From Pseudomonadota bacterium (GTDB taxonomy: Bacteria > Pseudomonadota > Gammaproteobacteria > Xanthomonadales > Xanthomonadaceae): 64,000 bases of DNA. The stretch is from NCBI GenBank assembly GCA_018241125.1, contig JAFEEL010000044.1, forward strand, positions 1-64,000, in the 5' to 3' direction. The notes beneath the pieces were generated by a model, which worked only from the letters and a program-made list of their open reading frames with translations, did no database searches and was not told where the DNA came from. Of this stretch, positions 10,599-19,296 are shown one piece after another. Position numbers and translations under genes: made by a program. Position 1 is the stretch's first letter, and each line of letters opens with the position of its first letter.

Positions 10599-10767
10599 GG
10601 TGGAGCCTCTTGGATTGGGTGGATGCCACGCTCGCGATGCTAGGTCAGGGCGCGCCACGGACGTCCTTCCGCCAAGTGAAACTTTATTCATCTGTGCAGA
10701 TGCTTGCGGGCGATTGTGTGAAGCGCGTCACGAAATCGGTGCGCTTGCGCCGCGTGCGACCGCCACG

Positions 10768-11109
10768 TCAGGGATCGCGCGCATCCACGTACACCCACGC
10801 CACCTGCCCGGAGCCCAGTTCGGCCAGCACGCGCCGGTAGTCGGCGACCTCGTAACGGTCGGCGCTGGCCAGCTCTTCGTCGCTGATCGCAAACACCATG
10901 CCTTCGATGCACTGACGCCCGTCGCCGCAGGCGCGCGCAATCGGGTGGTGCGATTTGCCGCTGCTGGCCAGCACCGCCGGATCGGTGATTTCCAGCTGAC
11001 CCAGTTCGTAACCGGGCAGGGTGTCTGCATGCCCATCGAGCAGCCGTCCGAAGCTGTCGATCTGCACGCTGTCCAGTTGCAAGGTTCCGTAGGAAAACAG
11101 CAAGGGCAT
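10768..11109 (-). CDS. Gamma-glutamylcyclotransferase-like (AIG2/BtrG) protein
   Basis: A 113-aa protein. The N-terminal 'LLFSYGTLQ' is the substrate-binding YGTL loop of the AIG2/BtrG cyclotransferase fold. The catalytic acid is expected in 'ISDEELASADRYE', where a Glu precedes the 'LDxYE'-like motif. Such enzymes release 5-oxoproline from gamma-glutamyl amines or peptides. Its occurrence near ggt suggests gamma-glutamyl metabolism, but the two are not co-transcribed. It is divergent from htpG. Confidence 0.82.
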   Translation of the reverse strand: MPLLFSYGTLQLDSVQIDSFGRLLDGHADTLPGYELGQLEITDPAVLASSGKSHHPIARACGDGRQCIEGMVFAISDEELASADRYEVADYRRVLAELGSGQVAWVYVDARDP

Positions 11110-11172
11110 GGTGGCCTCGGCGGGATGGTGCGGCGCAGATCGCCAGTGTAGCCGGTGGGTGCGTGCCGCCGC

Positions 11173-11201
11173 CTTGAAAACCACGGCCAGCGCCTCCATC
11201 G
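11173..11201 (+). promoter_or_regulatory. Candidate sigma-32 promoter of htpG
   Basis: CTTGAAA (11173-11179) matches the heat-shock -35 consensus exactly. After 15 bases, TCCATCG (11195-11201) partly fits the -10 consensus CCCATnT. It lies 36 bases before the htpG start codon. Regulation by RpoH is well known for htpG; this particular site is my inference. Confidence 0.45.
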
Positions 11202-11236
11202 CACTGGCATCGTCCCTGCACCCTGGAAACCTGCGA

Positions 11237-13126
11237 ATGACCACGCAAACCGCCCCCGAAACCCGCCGCTTCGACGCCGACGTCGCCCAGGTGCTGCATC
11301 TGGTCACCCATTCGTTGTACTCGCACAAGGAAATCTTCCTGCGCGAGTTGGTGTCCAACGCCGCCGATGCCTGCGACAAGCTGCGTTTCTCGGCGCTGGC
11401 CGACCCGGCCCTGCTCGGCAGCGACGCCGACTTGCACATCGACGTGAGCGTGGATGAAGCAGCGCGCACCATCACCATCGCCGACAACGGCATCGGCATG
11501 AGCCGCGAGGAAGTGGTCGCCAACATCGGCACGATCGCCAGCTCCGGCACGCGCCGTTTTCTCGAATCGCTGTCCACGCAGCAGAAGGCCGATGCCAACC
11601 TGATCGGCCAGTTCGGCGTGGGCTTCTATGCGGCCTTCGTGGTCGCCGACAAGGTGACCCTGACCACCCGCAAGGCCGGCAGCGGCAGCGATGAAGGCGT
11701 GCGCTGGGAATCGGCCGGCACCGGCGAATACACGCTCGAATCCGTCGATGGTGCGGCGCGCGGCACCATCGTCACCTTGCACCTGAAGGCCGACGAGGAC
11801 GAGTTCCTGCGTGGCTGGCAGTTGCGCAGCCTGATCGGGCGCTATTCGGATCACATCGGTTTTGCCATCCGCATGCCCAAGACCGACGACGACGGCAAGC
11901 CGACCTCCGAATGGGAAGTGGTCAATCAGGCCAGCGCCTTGTGGACCCGCCCGAAAGCGGAAATCAAGGACGAGGAGTATCAGGCGTTCTACCAACACAT
12001 CAGCCACGACTTCGAAGACGCGCTGGCGTGGACGCACAACCGCGTGGAGGGCAACCAGAACTTCACCTCGCTGCTGTACATCCCGAGCAAGGCGCCGTTC
12101 GACATGGCCATGCGCGGCCCGAACGAGCGCAAGGGCCTGAAGCTGTACGTCAAGCGCGTGTTCATCATGGATGCCGCCGAGCAACTGCTGCCCGGCTACC
12201 TGCGCTTTGTCACCGGCGTGGTGGATTCGGATGACTTGCCGCTCAACGTCAGCCGCGAACTGCTGCAGCACAACCGCAATCTCGACAAGCTGCGCGCGGC
12301 CTGCACCAAGCGCGTGCTCGACTTGCTCGACAAGCTCGCCAAGGACGAGCCGGAAAAGTTCGCCACCTTCTGGAAGACCTTCGGCGCCATCCTCAAGGAA
12401 GGCATCGCCGACGATCACGCCAACCGCGAACGCATCGCCAAGCTGCTGCGCTTCGCGTCGACGAAGTCCGACAGTGCCGATGCCACGGTATCGCTGGACG
12501 ACTACATCGCGCGCATGCCGGCCGAGCAGGAAGACATCTACTACATCACCGCGGGCGGTTATGCGGCGGCCAAGGGGAGCCCGCACATCGAGGCGCTGAC
12601 CGCTCGCGGCGTCGAAGTGCTGCTGCTGGGCGAGCGCATCGACGAGTGGATGAGCAGTCACCTGCACGAATACGCCGGCAAGAAGCTGCGCGATGCCGGC
12701 AAGGGCGAACTCGACCTGGGCAAGCTCGGTGCGGCCGATGCCGATGCACGCAAGGCGACGGAAAAAGCTGCCGAAGGGCTGCTCGGCAAGCTGAAAGAAT
12801 TGCTCGGCGAGCGCGTGCGCGAAGTGCGCGTGGGCGAGCGCCTGACCGAATCGCCATCGTGCCTGGTGGTGGACGATCACGCGATGGGGCTGGCGATGCA
12901 GCGCTTGCTCAAGCAGGCCGGGCACGACGTGCCGGAGTCCAAGCCGGTGCTGGAAATCAACCCGAAGCACGCGCTCGCCAAGCGGCTTGAAAGCGAAACC
13001 GACGCTGGTCGCCAGCAGGACATCGCCCTGCTGCTGCTCGATCAGGCGCAGTTGCTCGAAGGCGTGGCACTGGAAGACCCGGCCGCCTACGTCAAGCGCG
13101 TGAACCGGTTGCTGGCGGCGGAGTAA
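11237..13126 (+). CDS. htpG: Molecular chaperone HtpG (Hsp90)
   Basis: A 629-aa Hsp90-family ATP-dependent chaperone. The N-terminal GHKL ATPase has 'LFLRELVSNAADACDKLRF'-type helix (here IFLRELVSNAADACDK), 'IADNGIGMSREE' and 'IGQFGVGFYAAF'. The middle domain has the catalytic Arg loop 'NVSRELLQHN'. A C-terminal dimerisation domain completes it. Length and domain order match the family. ATG 11237 gives the expected short leader before 'FDADVAQVLHLVTHSLYSHKE'. Confidence 0.97.
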   Translation: MTTQTAPETRRFDADVAQVLHLVTHSLYSHKEIFLRELVSNAADACDKLRFSALADPALLGSDADLHIDVSVDEAARTITIADNGIGMSREEVVANIGTIASSGTRRFLESLSTQQKADANLIGQFGVGFYAAFVVADKVTLTTRKAGSGSDEGVRWESAGTGEYTLESVDGAARGTIVTLHLKADEDEFLRGWQLRSLIGRYSDHIGFAIRMPKTDDDGKPTSEWEVVNQASALWTRPKAEIKDEEYQAFYQHISHDFEDALAWTHNRVEGNQNFTSLLYIPSKAPFDMAMRGPNERKGLKLYVKRVFIMDAAEQLLPGYLRFVTGVVDSDDLPLNVSRELLQHNRNLDKLRAACTKRVLDLLDKLAKDEPEKFATFWKTFGAILKEGIADDHANRERIAKLLRFASTKSDSADATVSLDDYIARMPAEQEDIYYITAGGYAAAKGSPHIEALTARGVEVLLLGERIDEWMSSHLHEYAGKKLRDAGKGELDLGKLGAADADARKATEKAAEGLLGKLKELLGERVREVRVGERLTESPSCLVVDDHAMGLAMQRLLKQAGHDVPESKPVLEINPKHALAKRLESETDAGRQQDIALLLLDQAQLLEGVALEDPAAYVKRVNRLLAAE

Positions 13127-13155
13127 GATCGGCGCTCCGACATCGAGGCTTGCGC

Positions 13156-13806
13156 ATGTCGAAAGTTCGCGTTGCCGGTTTCAGCGTATCGCTCGACGGC
13201 TATGGCGCCGGCCCCGAGCAAAGCCTCGACACGCCGCTGGGCGTCGGCGGGATGGAACTGCACCAGTGGTTTTTTCCGACGCGCACGTTCCAGCGCATGG
13301 TGTTGGGCCATGCCGATGGCACGACCGGGATCGACGATGATTTCGCTGCGCGCGGCTTTGCCAATGTCGGCGCGTGGATCCTCGGCAGAAACATGTTCGG
13401 GCCGCTGCGCGGGCCGTGGCCCGATCACGAATGGAAAGGCTGGTGGGGCGCCAATCCGCCCTACCACGTGCCGGTGTTCGTGCTCACCCACCACCCGCGC
13501 CCGCCGCTGGAAATGGCAGGCGGCACGAGCTTCCACTTCGTCACCGACGGCATCCACGCGGCACTCGAACGCGCGCGTGAAGCCGCAGCAGGGCGTGACG
13601 TGCGCATCGGCGGCGGCCCGGACACGATCCGCCAATACCTGCGCGCCGGGCTCGTCGATGAACTGCATTTGGCGATGTCGCCCGTGTTGCTCGGTCGCGG
13701 CGAGCGTTTGTTCGCCGACGTGGACATGCGCGCGCTCGGCTACCAGTGTGTGGAATCGCTGGCCACGGAAAAGGCTACCCATGTGGTTTTGCGACGGCAG
13801 CGCTGA
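13156..13806 (+). CDS. Dihydrofolate reductase/RibD C-terminal family protein
   Basis: A 216-aa NADPH-binding protein of the RibD C-terminal/DHFR-like fold. Seen: the start 'VRVAGFSVSLDGYGAG', 'GAWILGRNMFG', 'VPVFVLTHHPRPPLEMAGGTSFHFVTDG', the glycine-rich 'DVRIGGGPDTIRQYL' that binds the cofactor phosphate, and the ending 'VDELHLAMSPVLLGRGERLF'. These proteins are often annotated as dihydrofolate reductase family, but most have no proven substrate. A TTG two codons upstream is an alternative start. The gene stands alone after htpG. Confidence 0.88.
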   Translation: MSKVRVAGFSVSLDGYGAGPEQSLDTPLGVGGMELHQWFFPTRTFQRMVLGHADGTTGIDDDFAARGFANVGAWILGRNMFGPLRGPWPDHEWKGWWGANPPYHVPVFVLTHHPRPPLEMAGGTSFHFVTDGIHAALERAREAAAGRDVRIGGGPDTIRQYLRAGLVDELHLAMSPVLLGRGERLFADVDMRALGYQCVESLATEKATHVVLRRQR

Positions 13807-13859
13807 AGCACAGGAGAATTCTCTCCCGAGGTGACAAAAATTCAGGCAGGTAAAATTCA

Positions 13860-14180
13860 TTACCGATCGAACAACTCCGTGTGCGAGCCAGCACGCACGA
13901 ATACCACGGCGTGGTCGCTGAGACGATAGATCAGCAGGAAGTCGCCGCCGATGTGGCATTCGCGATGATCGCCCCAGTCTCCCTTGAGGGGATGATCCAG
14001 CCATTCCGGGCCCAGCGGTGCGTCGGCGGCGATCAACAACAACATCGCTTCTTTCAAGCGATGCAGATCATGCCGACCTGCACGGGACAATCGATCCCAG
14101 TCCTTGCTGAATGCTTTCGTGTAGTCGCAAGCCTTGGGTGGTTGCGCGCGTTTACCGCTTGCGGGTTTTTTCGAGGTCAT
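13860..14180 (-). CDS. YafQ-family type II toxin
   Basis: A 106-aa RelE-superfamily mRNA interferase of the YafQ group. The C-terminal core 'HPLKGDWGDHRECHIGGDFLLIYRL' followed by 'VFVRAGSHTELF' contains the His, Asp and terminal His/Phe residues that are conserved in YafQ. An N-terminal Lys/Pro-rich extension precedes the 'YTKAFSKDWDRL' helix. The ATG 14180 overlaps the antitoxin gene by 29 bases, so the pair is coupled. Confidence 0.88.
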   Translation of the reverse strand: MTSKKPASGKRAQPPKACDYTKAFSKDWDRLSRAGRHDLHRLKEAMLLLIAADAPLGPEWLDHPLKGDWGDHRECHIGGDFLLIYRLSDHAVVFVRAGSHTELFDR

Positions 14181-14430
14181 CGAGCAGAGCCTCGGCGGAT
14201 GCGAAGCGCACGCGACGTGCTTGCTGCAACTCACGCGCCTGTTTCATGGCGGCTCGAGTGCTGAGGTTTGGAACTTTGAGTTCGAGCGGGAACCCCTGTT
14301 CGTCGGCCACGCGCTTGAGCAGGATCCGTACTGCGTCGGACATCGACAGCCCCATCGCCGCGAGCGCTTGGCTGGCCTGCAGCTTGACATCGTCGTCCAC
14401 ACGGACATGCAGCATCGAAGTATGGGTCAT
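14152..14430 (-). CDS. RelB/DinJ-family antitoxin
   Basis: A 92-aa antitoxin. The N-terminal ribbon-helix-helix, 'MLHVRVDDDVKLQASQALAAMGLSMSDAVRILL', binds the operator as a dimer, and the charged C-terminal half wraps the toxin. GGAGG five bases before ATG 14430 decides the start over the ATG at 14451. The operator palindrome at 14453-14474 lies immediately upstream. Confidence 0.9.
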   Translation of the reverse strand: MTHTSMLHVRVDDDVKLQASQALAAMGLSMSDAVRILLKRVADEQGFPLELKVPNLSTRAAMKQARELQQARRVRFASAEALLDDLEKTRKR

Positions 14431-14452
14431 GGCAACCTCCACAGTACTCATT

Positions 14453-14474
14453 ATGTATCTCGTTTGAGATACAT
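14453..14474. promoter_or_regulatory. Operator palindrome of the DinJ/YafQ-type pair
   Basis: A perfect palindrome with 9-base arms ATGTATCTC and GAGATACAT, separated by GTTT, 23 bases upstream of the antitoxin start. RelB/DinJ antitoxins autorepress through such sites. It also overlaps the stop end of the upstream DUF488 gene, so the promoter must lie near here. Confidence 0.75.
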
Positions 14475-14888
14475 TCAAATTTTCGTGCCCAACGGTGCTT
14501 CGGCAATGACCTGCGCGCCGGCCGCCGCCAGCAGATCGGCGAGGATCGAGCGGTGGCAATGCGCCGGATTCTCGCAGTAGCAACCGACGGAAAAATCCGT
14601 TTCCTTCGCCATCGCCGCCAGCAGGGCGATGGCGTGCGCGGCATCGGGACGAGCCATTTCCTTCTTGTACAGCCCGATGAAGCGCTTCCATTCGGCGGGG
14701 GTTTTCGCCGCCAGCGCAAGTTCCATCGTCGGCAGGCTGGGCGCGACGTTGGGAAACCACACGTCGTAGAAATCGCGGGACGCAAACTCCGACTTCGGTA
14801 CACCGCGCGGTGGCCGGCGCACGGTGCCGATGCGCAGCCCTTCGCCGGTGTGGCGTGGCGTGCCGAGGCGGACGATGCGGATCGCCAT
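14475..14888 (-). CDS. DUF488 family protein
   Basis: A 137-aa protein with the DUF488 pattern: 'IRIVRLGTPRHTGEGLRIGTVRRPPRGVPKSEF' at the start, 'YDVWFPNVAPS' (DxWxPxLAPS type), and a C-terminal 'VGCYCENPAHCHRSIL' with the CYCE...CHR motif typical of the family. The family is widespread and its activity is not established. It is the gene just upstream of the DinJ/YafQ pair and ends 1 base from the operator. Confidence 0.88.
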   Translation of the reverse strand: MAIRIVRLGTPRHTGEGLRIGTVRRPPRGVPKSEFASRDFYDVWFPNVAPSLPTMELALAAKTPAEWKRFIGLYKKEMARPDAAHAIALLAAMAKETDFSVGCYCENPAHCHRSILADLLAAAGAQVIAEAPLGTKI

Positions 14889-14970
14889 GGGATTTCTCCA
14901 AAGCCTTCCAGATTTGCGAGTCTGCCACGAACCGCCGTCGCCGGCATGCAGCGCCGGCGTGCTGGGCGGC

Positions 14971-17900
14971 TCAACTCCGCAGCAGCGTCAGCAGTCCCCT
15001 CGCCGTCGCCAGTCGTGCCGCCGCATCGGGCAGTTCCATGCGGATGCGCAGGCGCTGCGGGCCTTCCATCGCGTAGATCCTGGGTTGTTTCTGGATCAGC
15101 CGGATCACCGCCATCGGGTCGATGTCGGGTTTGGCATCGAACGACACGCGCCCACCGCCAGCGCCCAGATCGAGCTTGCGGATGCCAAGGCGCGCGGCAT
15201 CGAGTTTGAGTTCGGTGACCGCGAACAACTGCTTGGTCGCGTCGGGCAGCAGGCCGAAGCGGTCGATCATTTCCACCTGCAACTCGCGCAGCGCGTCGGC
15301 GTCGCGGGCGTTGGCGATGCGCTTGTACATCGTCAGGCGGGCGTGCACGTCAGGTTGGTAGTCCTCGGGGATCAGCGCCGGGACGTGCAGGTCGATTTCC
15401 GCGCCGCGCGAAGGTTCCGTATCCAGATCGAGCTTGCCCTCGCGCAACGAACGCACCGCGCGTTCGAGCAGTTCGGTGTACAAGCCGAAACCGACCTCGG
15501 CGATCTGCCCGCTCTGCTCTTCGCCGAGCAGCTCGCCGGCGCCACGGATCTCCATGTCGTGGGTGGCGAGCGTGAAACCCGCGCCGAGTTCTTCCAGCGA
15601 AGCGATCGCATCCAGACGCTTGGCGGCATCGGCGGTCATGGCTTTGCGGTCGGGCACGATCAGGTAGGCGTAGGCGCGGTGGTGCGAGCGCCCGACGCGG
15701 CCACGCAACTGGTGCAACTGCGCAAGCCCGAAACGATCGGCGCGATCGATGATGATGGTGTTGGCGTTGGGGATGTCGATCCCCGACTCGATGATGGTCG
15801 TGCACAGCAGCACGTTGAAGCGCTGGCGCTGGAAGTCGAGCATCACTTGCTCGAGTTCGCGCTCGGGCAACTGGCCGTGACCGATGCGGATGCGCGCCTC
15901 GGGCATCAGCTCGGACAGCGTGCGCGCCATCCGCTCGATGCTTTCGACCTGATTGTGCAGGAAATACACCTGCCCGCCGCGCGCGATTTCGCGCTGCATG
16001 GCCTCGCGCAGCAGCGGCCCGTCCCATGGTGTGAGCACGGTCTTGACTGCCAATCGGTTCGCTGGCGCGGTGGCGATCAGCGACAGCTCGCGCAGGCCGC
16101 TCATGGCCATGTTCAGCGTGCGCGGAATCGGCGTTGCCGTCAGCGTGAGCAGGTTGACTTCGGCGCGCAGTTTTTTCAGTGCCTCTTTTTGCTGCACGCC
16201 GAAACGTTGTTCCTCGTCGACGATGGCAAGCCCCAGGTTGGGGAACTTCACGTCGGCTTGCAGCAGGCGGTGGGTGCCGACGATCACGTCCACCGTGCCG
16301 GCGGCGAGTGCATCGAGCACCGACGTCATCTCCTTCGCCGAGCGAAAGCGCGAGATCACTTCCACCCGGATCGGCCAGTCGGCGAAGCGATCCTTGAAAT
16401 TCTGTCCGTGCTGCTGCGCCAGCAGGGTGGTCGGTGCCAGCACCGCGACCTGGCGACCGGCCGTGGCCGCCACGAACGCCGCGCGCAAGGCGACCTCGGT
16501 CTTGCCGAAGCCGACGTCGCCGCAGACCACGCGATCCATCGGCTGCGGCTGCGCCAGATCGGTGATGACCGCCTCGATGGCCTGCAACTGGTCGGGGGTT
16601 TCCTCGAACGGAAAACTTGCCGCGAATGGTTCGTACATCGCCCGATCCACCGCGATCGCCAAGCCTTGCCGCGCATGCCGGCGCGCCTGGATTTCCAGCA
16701 GCTCGGCGGCCACGTCGCGCACCCGCTCGGCCGCCTTCTTCTTCGCCTTCGCCCATTGCTCGCCGCCGAGCGAATGCAGCGGCGCGGTTTCCGGCGATGC
16801 GCCCGAGTAACGGTTGACCAGATGCAATTGCGAAACCGGGACGTAGAGCTTGTCGCCCTTGGCGTATTCGATCTCCAGATATTCACCGCGCTCGCCGCCG
16901 GCGTCGAGCGTGAGCAAGCCGCGATAGCGGCCGACACCGTGATCTTCATGCACGATCGGCGCGCCGACCGCCAGTTCGCCCAGATCGCGGATGATCGCAT
17001 CGGGGTCCTTGCCCGCACGCCGACGGCGGCGCACGCCGGGCGCACGCTCGGGGTGGAACTGGCGCTCGGTGAGCACGCACAGCGGCGGTTCGGTCAGCGC
17101 GAAACCGTCTTCGAGGGGGGCGACGGTGATGGCGAAGTGGGCCAGTGATTGCCCTTCTCCCGCTTGCGGGAGAAGGTGCCCGAAGGGCGGATGAGGGTGT
17201 TTGTCCGATCCCTCGCTACGTTCGCCGCTCACCCCAACCCCTCTCCAGACGGGAGAGGGGCGCAAGAACGCTTGCCAGTTCGCGACCGGCGTCGGTGTCA
17301 AGCCCGCGGCGGCGAACTGTTCCAGCAGTGCCTCGCGGCGCCCGGCCGAGTCGGCGGCGACCAGCACCCGGCCCGGGTAGCTGGCAAGGAAACTTTTCAG
17401 CGGCGCGCACGGCGCTTCGTTCTTTGGATTCAGCGGCAGCGTGGGTGCGGGCTGCTCGCCGAGCGCTTGGGCGTGGTCGCGTTGGGGATGATCGGTGCCG
17501 CAGACCTCCGCGCGCCGATGTCGATTCAGCCGCTCGCGCAACTCGTCGGGCGCCAGGAACAGCTCGCGCGGTTCCAGGATCGGCCGTTGCAGGTCGTGGC
17601 GACGCTGCTCCCAGCGCTCGTGAGTCTGTGTCCAGAACGCATCACCGGCCGCGAGCGCACCCTCGCCCAGTACGAGCATCGCATCGTCGGCGATGTAGTC
17701 GAACAAGGTCGCGGTGCACTCGAAAAAAAGCGGCAGGTAATACTCGATGCCCGCCGGCGCACTGCCTTCGCCCAGATCCTGATACAGACCGCTGTGGCGG
17801 GTGTCGATATCGAAACGCTCGCGCAGCGCGGCGCGAACGCGCTTGACGCTCGCTTCGTCGAGCGGGAACTCGCGCGCCGGCAGCAGGCGCACCGATTCGA

Positions 17901-18546
17901 CCGTGTGCGCCGAGCGTTGCGTCTCGGCGTCGAAGCTGCGGATGGTGTCGATGGCATCGTCGAGCAGTTCGATGCGATATGGCTCGCTGCCACCCATCGG
18001 GTACAGGTCGAGCAGGCCGCCGCGCACCGCGTAGTCGCCCGGGTCGAGCACCTGCCGCACATTGCGGTAGCCGGCCGCTTCCAGCCGCCGCGCCTCGCGC
18101 GCCAGGTCGAGCGGTTGCCCGCGTTCGATCAACAGCGTGTGCGCGGCCACGTATCCGGTTGGGCACAGGCGTTGCAGCAAGGTCGCGATCGGCACCACCA
18201 GCACGCCGCGGCGCGTGGTGGGCAGGCGGTACAAGGTGGCGATGCGCTGCGAGACGATGTCCGGGTGCGGGCCGAACAGGTCGTAGGGCAGGGTTTCCCA
18301 ATCCGGGAAGTGCAGCACCGGCAGGTCGCCGGCGAAGATGCGCAGGTCGGCTTCGAGCGTGTGCGCCGCGTGCGTATCGCGCGCCACCGCGAGCACGAGG
18401 CCGTCGTGGGCTTGCGCGCAGCGGGCCAGTGCGAAGGCGAACGCGCTCGGGCTGGCCGGGGCGCGCCAATACGCGCGCATCTGCCCGGCGCGCGGCAGCG
18501 GCGGGGTCGGCAGCGACGGGGAAGCAGACGCGGATGGACTCGACAT
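14971..18546 (-). CDS. mfd: Transcription-repair coupling factor Mfd
   Basis: A 1191-aa ATP-dependent translocase that removes stalled RNA polymerase and recruits UvrA. Order: UvrB-homology domains at residues 1-350, the RNA-polymerase-interacting domain ('HEDHGVGRYRGLL'), SF2 translocase motifs with Walker A 'CGDVGFGKTEVALRAAF' and 'IVDEEQRFGV' (DEEQ), the TRG motif region, and the C-terminal D7 domain. Between the D3-like part and the RNAP-interacting domain, at about residues 429-465, there is an extra segment encoded by an inserted palindromic repeat (17151-17260). The frame is kept and there are no stops, so the protein may still work. The start 'MSSPSASASPS' is an unconserved leader. 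Confidence 0.95.
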   Translation of the reverse strand: MSSPSASASPSLPTPPLPRAGQMRAYWRAPASPSAFAFALARCAQAHDGLVLAVARDTHAAHTLEADLRIFAGDLPVLHFPDWETLPYDLFGPHPDIVSQRIATLYRLPTTRRGVLVVPIATLLQRLCPTGYVAAHTLLIERGQPLDLAREARRLEAAGYRNVRQVLDPGDYAVRGGLLDLYPMGGSEPYRIELLDDAIDTIRSFDAETQRSAHTVESVRLLPAREFPLDEASVKRVRAALRERFDIDTRHSGLYQDLGEGSAPAGIEYYLPLFFECTATLFDYIADDAMLVLGEGALAAGDAFWTQTHERWEQRRHDLQRPILEPRELFLAPDELRERLNRHRRAEVCGTDHPQRDHAQALGEQPAPTLPLNPKNEAPCAPLKSFLASYPGRVLVAADSAGRREALLEQFAAAGLTPTPVANWQAFLRPSPVWRGVGVSGERSEGSDKHPHPPFGHLLPQAGEGQSLAHFAITVAPLEDGFALTEPPLCVLTERQFHPERAPGVRRRRRAGKDPDAIIRDLGELAVGAPIVHEDHGVGRYRGLLTLDAGGERGEYLEIEYAKGDKLYVPVSQLHLVNRYSGASPETAPLHSLGGEQWAKAKKKAAERVRDVAAELLEIQARRHARQGLAIAVDRAMYEPFAASFPFEETPDQLQAIEAVITDLAQPQPMDRVVCGDVGFGKTEVALRAAFVAATAGRQVAVLAPTTLLAQQHGQNFKDRFADWPIRVEVISRFRSAKEMTSVLDALAAGTVDVIVGTHRLLQADVKFPNLGLAIVDEEQRFGVQQKEALKKLRAEVNLLTLTATPIPRTLNMAMSGLRELSLIATAPANRLAVKTVLTPWDGPLLREAMQREIARGGQVYFLHNQVESIERMARTLSELMPEARIRIGHGQLPERELEQVMLDFQRQRFNVLLCTTIIESGIDIPNANTIIIDRADRFGLAQLHQLRGRVGRSHHRAYAYLIVPDRKAMTADAAKRLDAIASLEELGAGFTLATHDMEIRGAGELLGEEQSGQIAEVGFGLYTELLERAVRSLREGKLDLDTEPSRGAEIDLHVPALIPEDYQPDVHARLTMYKRIANARDADALRELQVEMIDRFGLLPDATKQLFAVTELKLDAARLGIRKLDLGAGGGRVSFDAKPDIDPMAVIRLIQKQPRIYAMEGPQRLRIRMELPDAAARLATARGLLTLLRS
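17151..17260. repeat. Palindromic repeat inserted in frame in mfd
   Basis: The segment has two hairpins. CCTTCTCCCGC/GCGGGAGAAGG is at 17152-17175, and CCCCTCTCC/GGAGAGGGG is at about 17237-17260. The text between them ('GAAGGGCGGATGAGGG', 'CGCTCACCCCAACCCC') is typical of an intergenic repeat seen across Xanthomonadales and other proteobacteria. Here it is translated on the minus strand as 'RPSPVWRGVGVSGERSEG' and 'HPHPPFGHLLPQAGEG'. Confidence 0.85.
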
Positions 18547-18559
18547 GCAGCCGCGCATT

Positions 18560-19159
18560 TTAGCCCAAGCGCGCACCCGTATCGGCAACGTCCGCGACTT
18601 GCCGTGCGGCGAACGTACGCCGCACGCGTACCGTGCCCGGCTCGTCGCTGGCTTGGCGGGCAAAGCCGAGCGCGTCGGCCAAGCGCAGCATCGGCGCATT
18701 TTCGGCCAGCACGTCGCCGTACAACGAACTCAGGCCGCAACGGCGCGCGCGTTCGATCAGCTTGCGCAGCAGCAGGTGGCCGAGGCCGTGGCCGGAGAGG
18801 AAGTGCGAAACGAGGATGGCGAACTCGGCATCACGCGCACCCGATGGTCGCGAAAAACGCGCCACCGCGCCGACCAGCGCCTCGCCCGGCGGCAGCGGCT
18901 CGGCCAGCACCAGCACGAAATCCAGTCCGCGGCGCGGCCGCACCAGCTTGCGCAGGTAGTCATCGTCCAGCGCCTTGACCGCGTGCAGGTAGCGCAGCCG
19001 TACTTCTTCCGGGTACAGCAGCACGAAACCGTCGCGGATCGGCGCCAAGTCGGCCGGGTCGATCGGGCGCAACAACAGCTCACGGCCGCCGGGCAGCACG
19101 ATGCGTTCACGCCAGCGCGAACCCAGGCAAATCCGCCGGAAGCGGTCACGTCTTTTCAT
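18560..19159 (-). CDS. GNAT-family N-acetyltransferase (PatZ-like domain)
   Basis: A 199-aa single-domain acetyltransferase. 'LPGGRELLLRPIDPADLAPI' opens the fold, 'VRLRYLHAVKALDDDYLRKLV' follows, and the acetyl-CoA pyrophosphate loop is seen as 'SHFLSGHGLGHLLLRKLI' (Q/RxxGxG/A type, weaker here). The end is 'LYGDVLAENAPMLRLADALGF'. This pattern is close to the C-terminal GNAT domain of protein acetyltransferase Pat/PatZ but lacks the acyl-CoA synthetase-like part. The substrate is unknown. The end is 13 bases from the mfd start on the same strand, so co-transcription with mfd is likely. Confidence 0.85.
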   Translation of the reverse strand: MKRRDRFRRICLGSRWRERIVLPGGRELLLRPIDPADLAPIRDGFVLLYPEEVRLRYLHAVKALDDDYLRKLVRPRRGLDFVLVLAEPLPPGEALVGAVARFSRPSGARDAEFAILVSHFLSGHGLGHLLLRKLIERARRCGLSSLYGDVLAENAPMLRLADALGFARQASDEPGTVRVRRTFAARQVADVADTGARLG

Positions 19160-19296
19160 CGCAAGCCTGCACGGACAAGGATCGCTCCAGCGCGCTGCGC
19201 GCCCGGATCCGGGGCCGGAACGGGCCGGCGTCGATGGCCGGCACGCCGAACCGGGCACGTTATCATCGCGCACTCCGACGCTCATCGACTATCGCC

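Noticed and set aside
14824..17148. Long plus-strand open frame of about 770 codons opposite mfd
   Set aside because: It is the antisense shadow of mfd, made open by high GC; it is Arg/Gln/His-rich with no domain, and the minus-strand frame carries all Mfd motifs.
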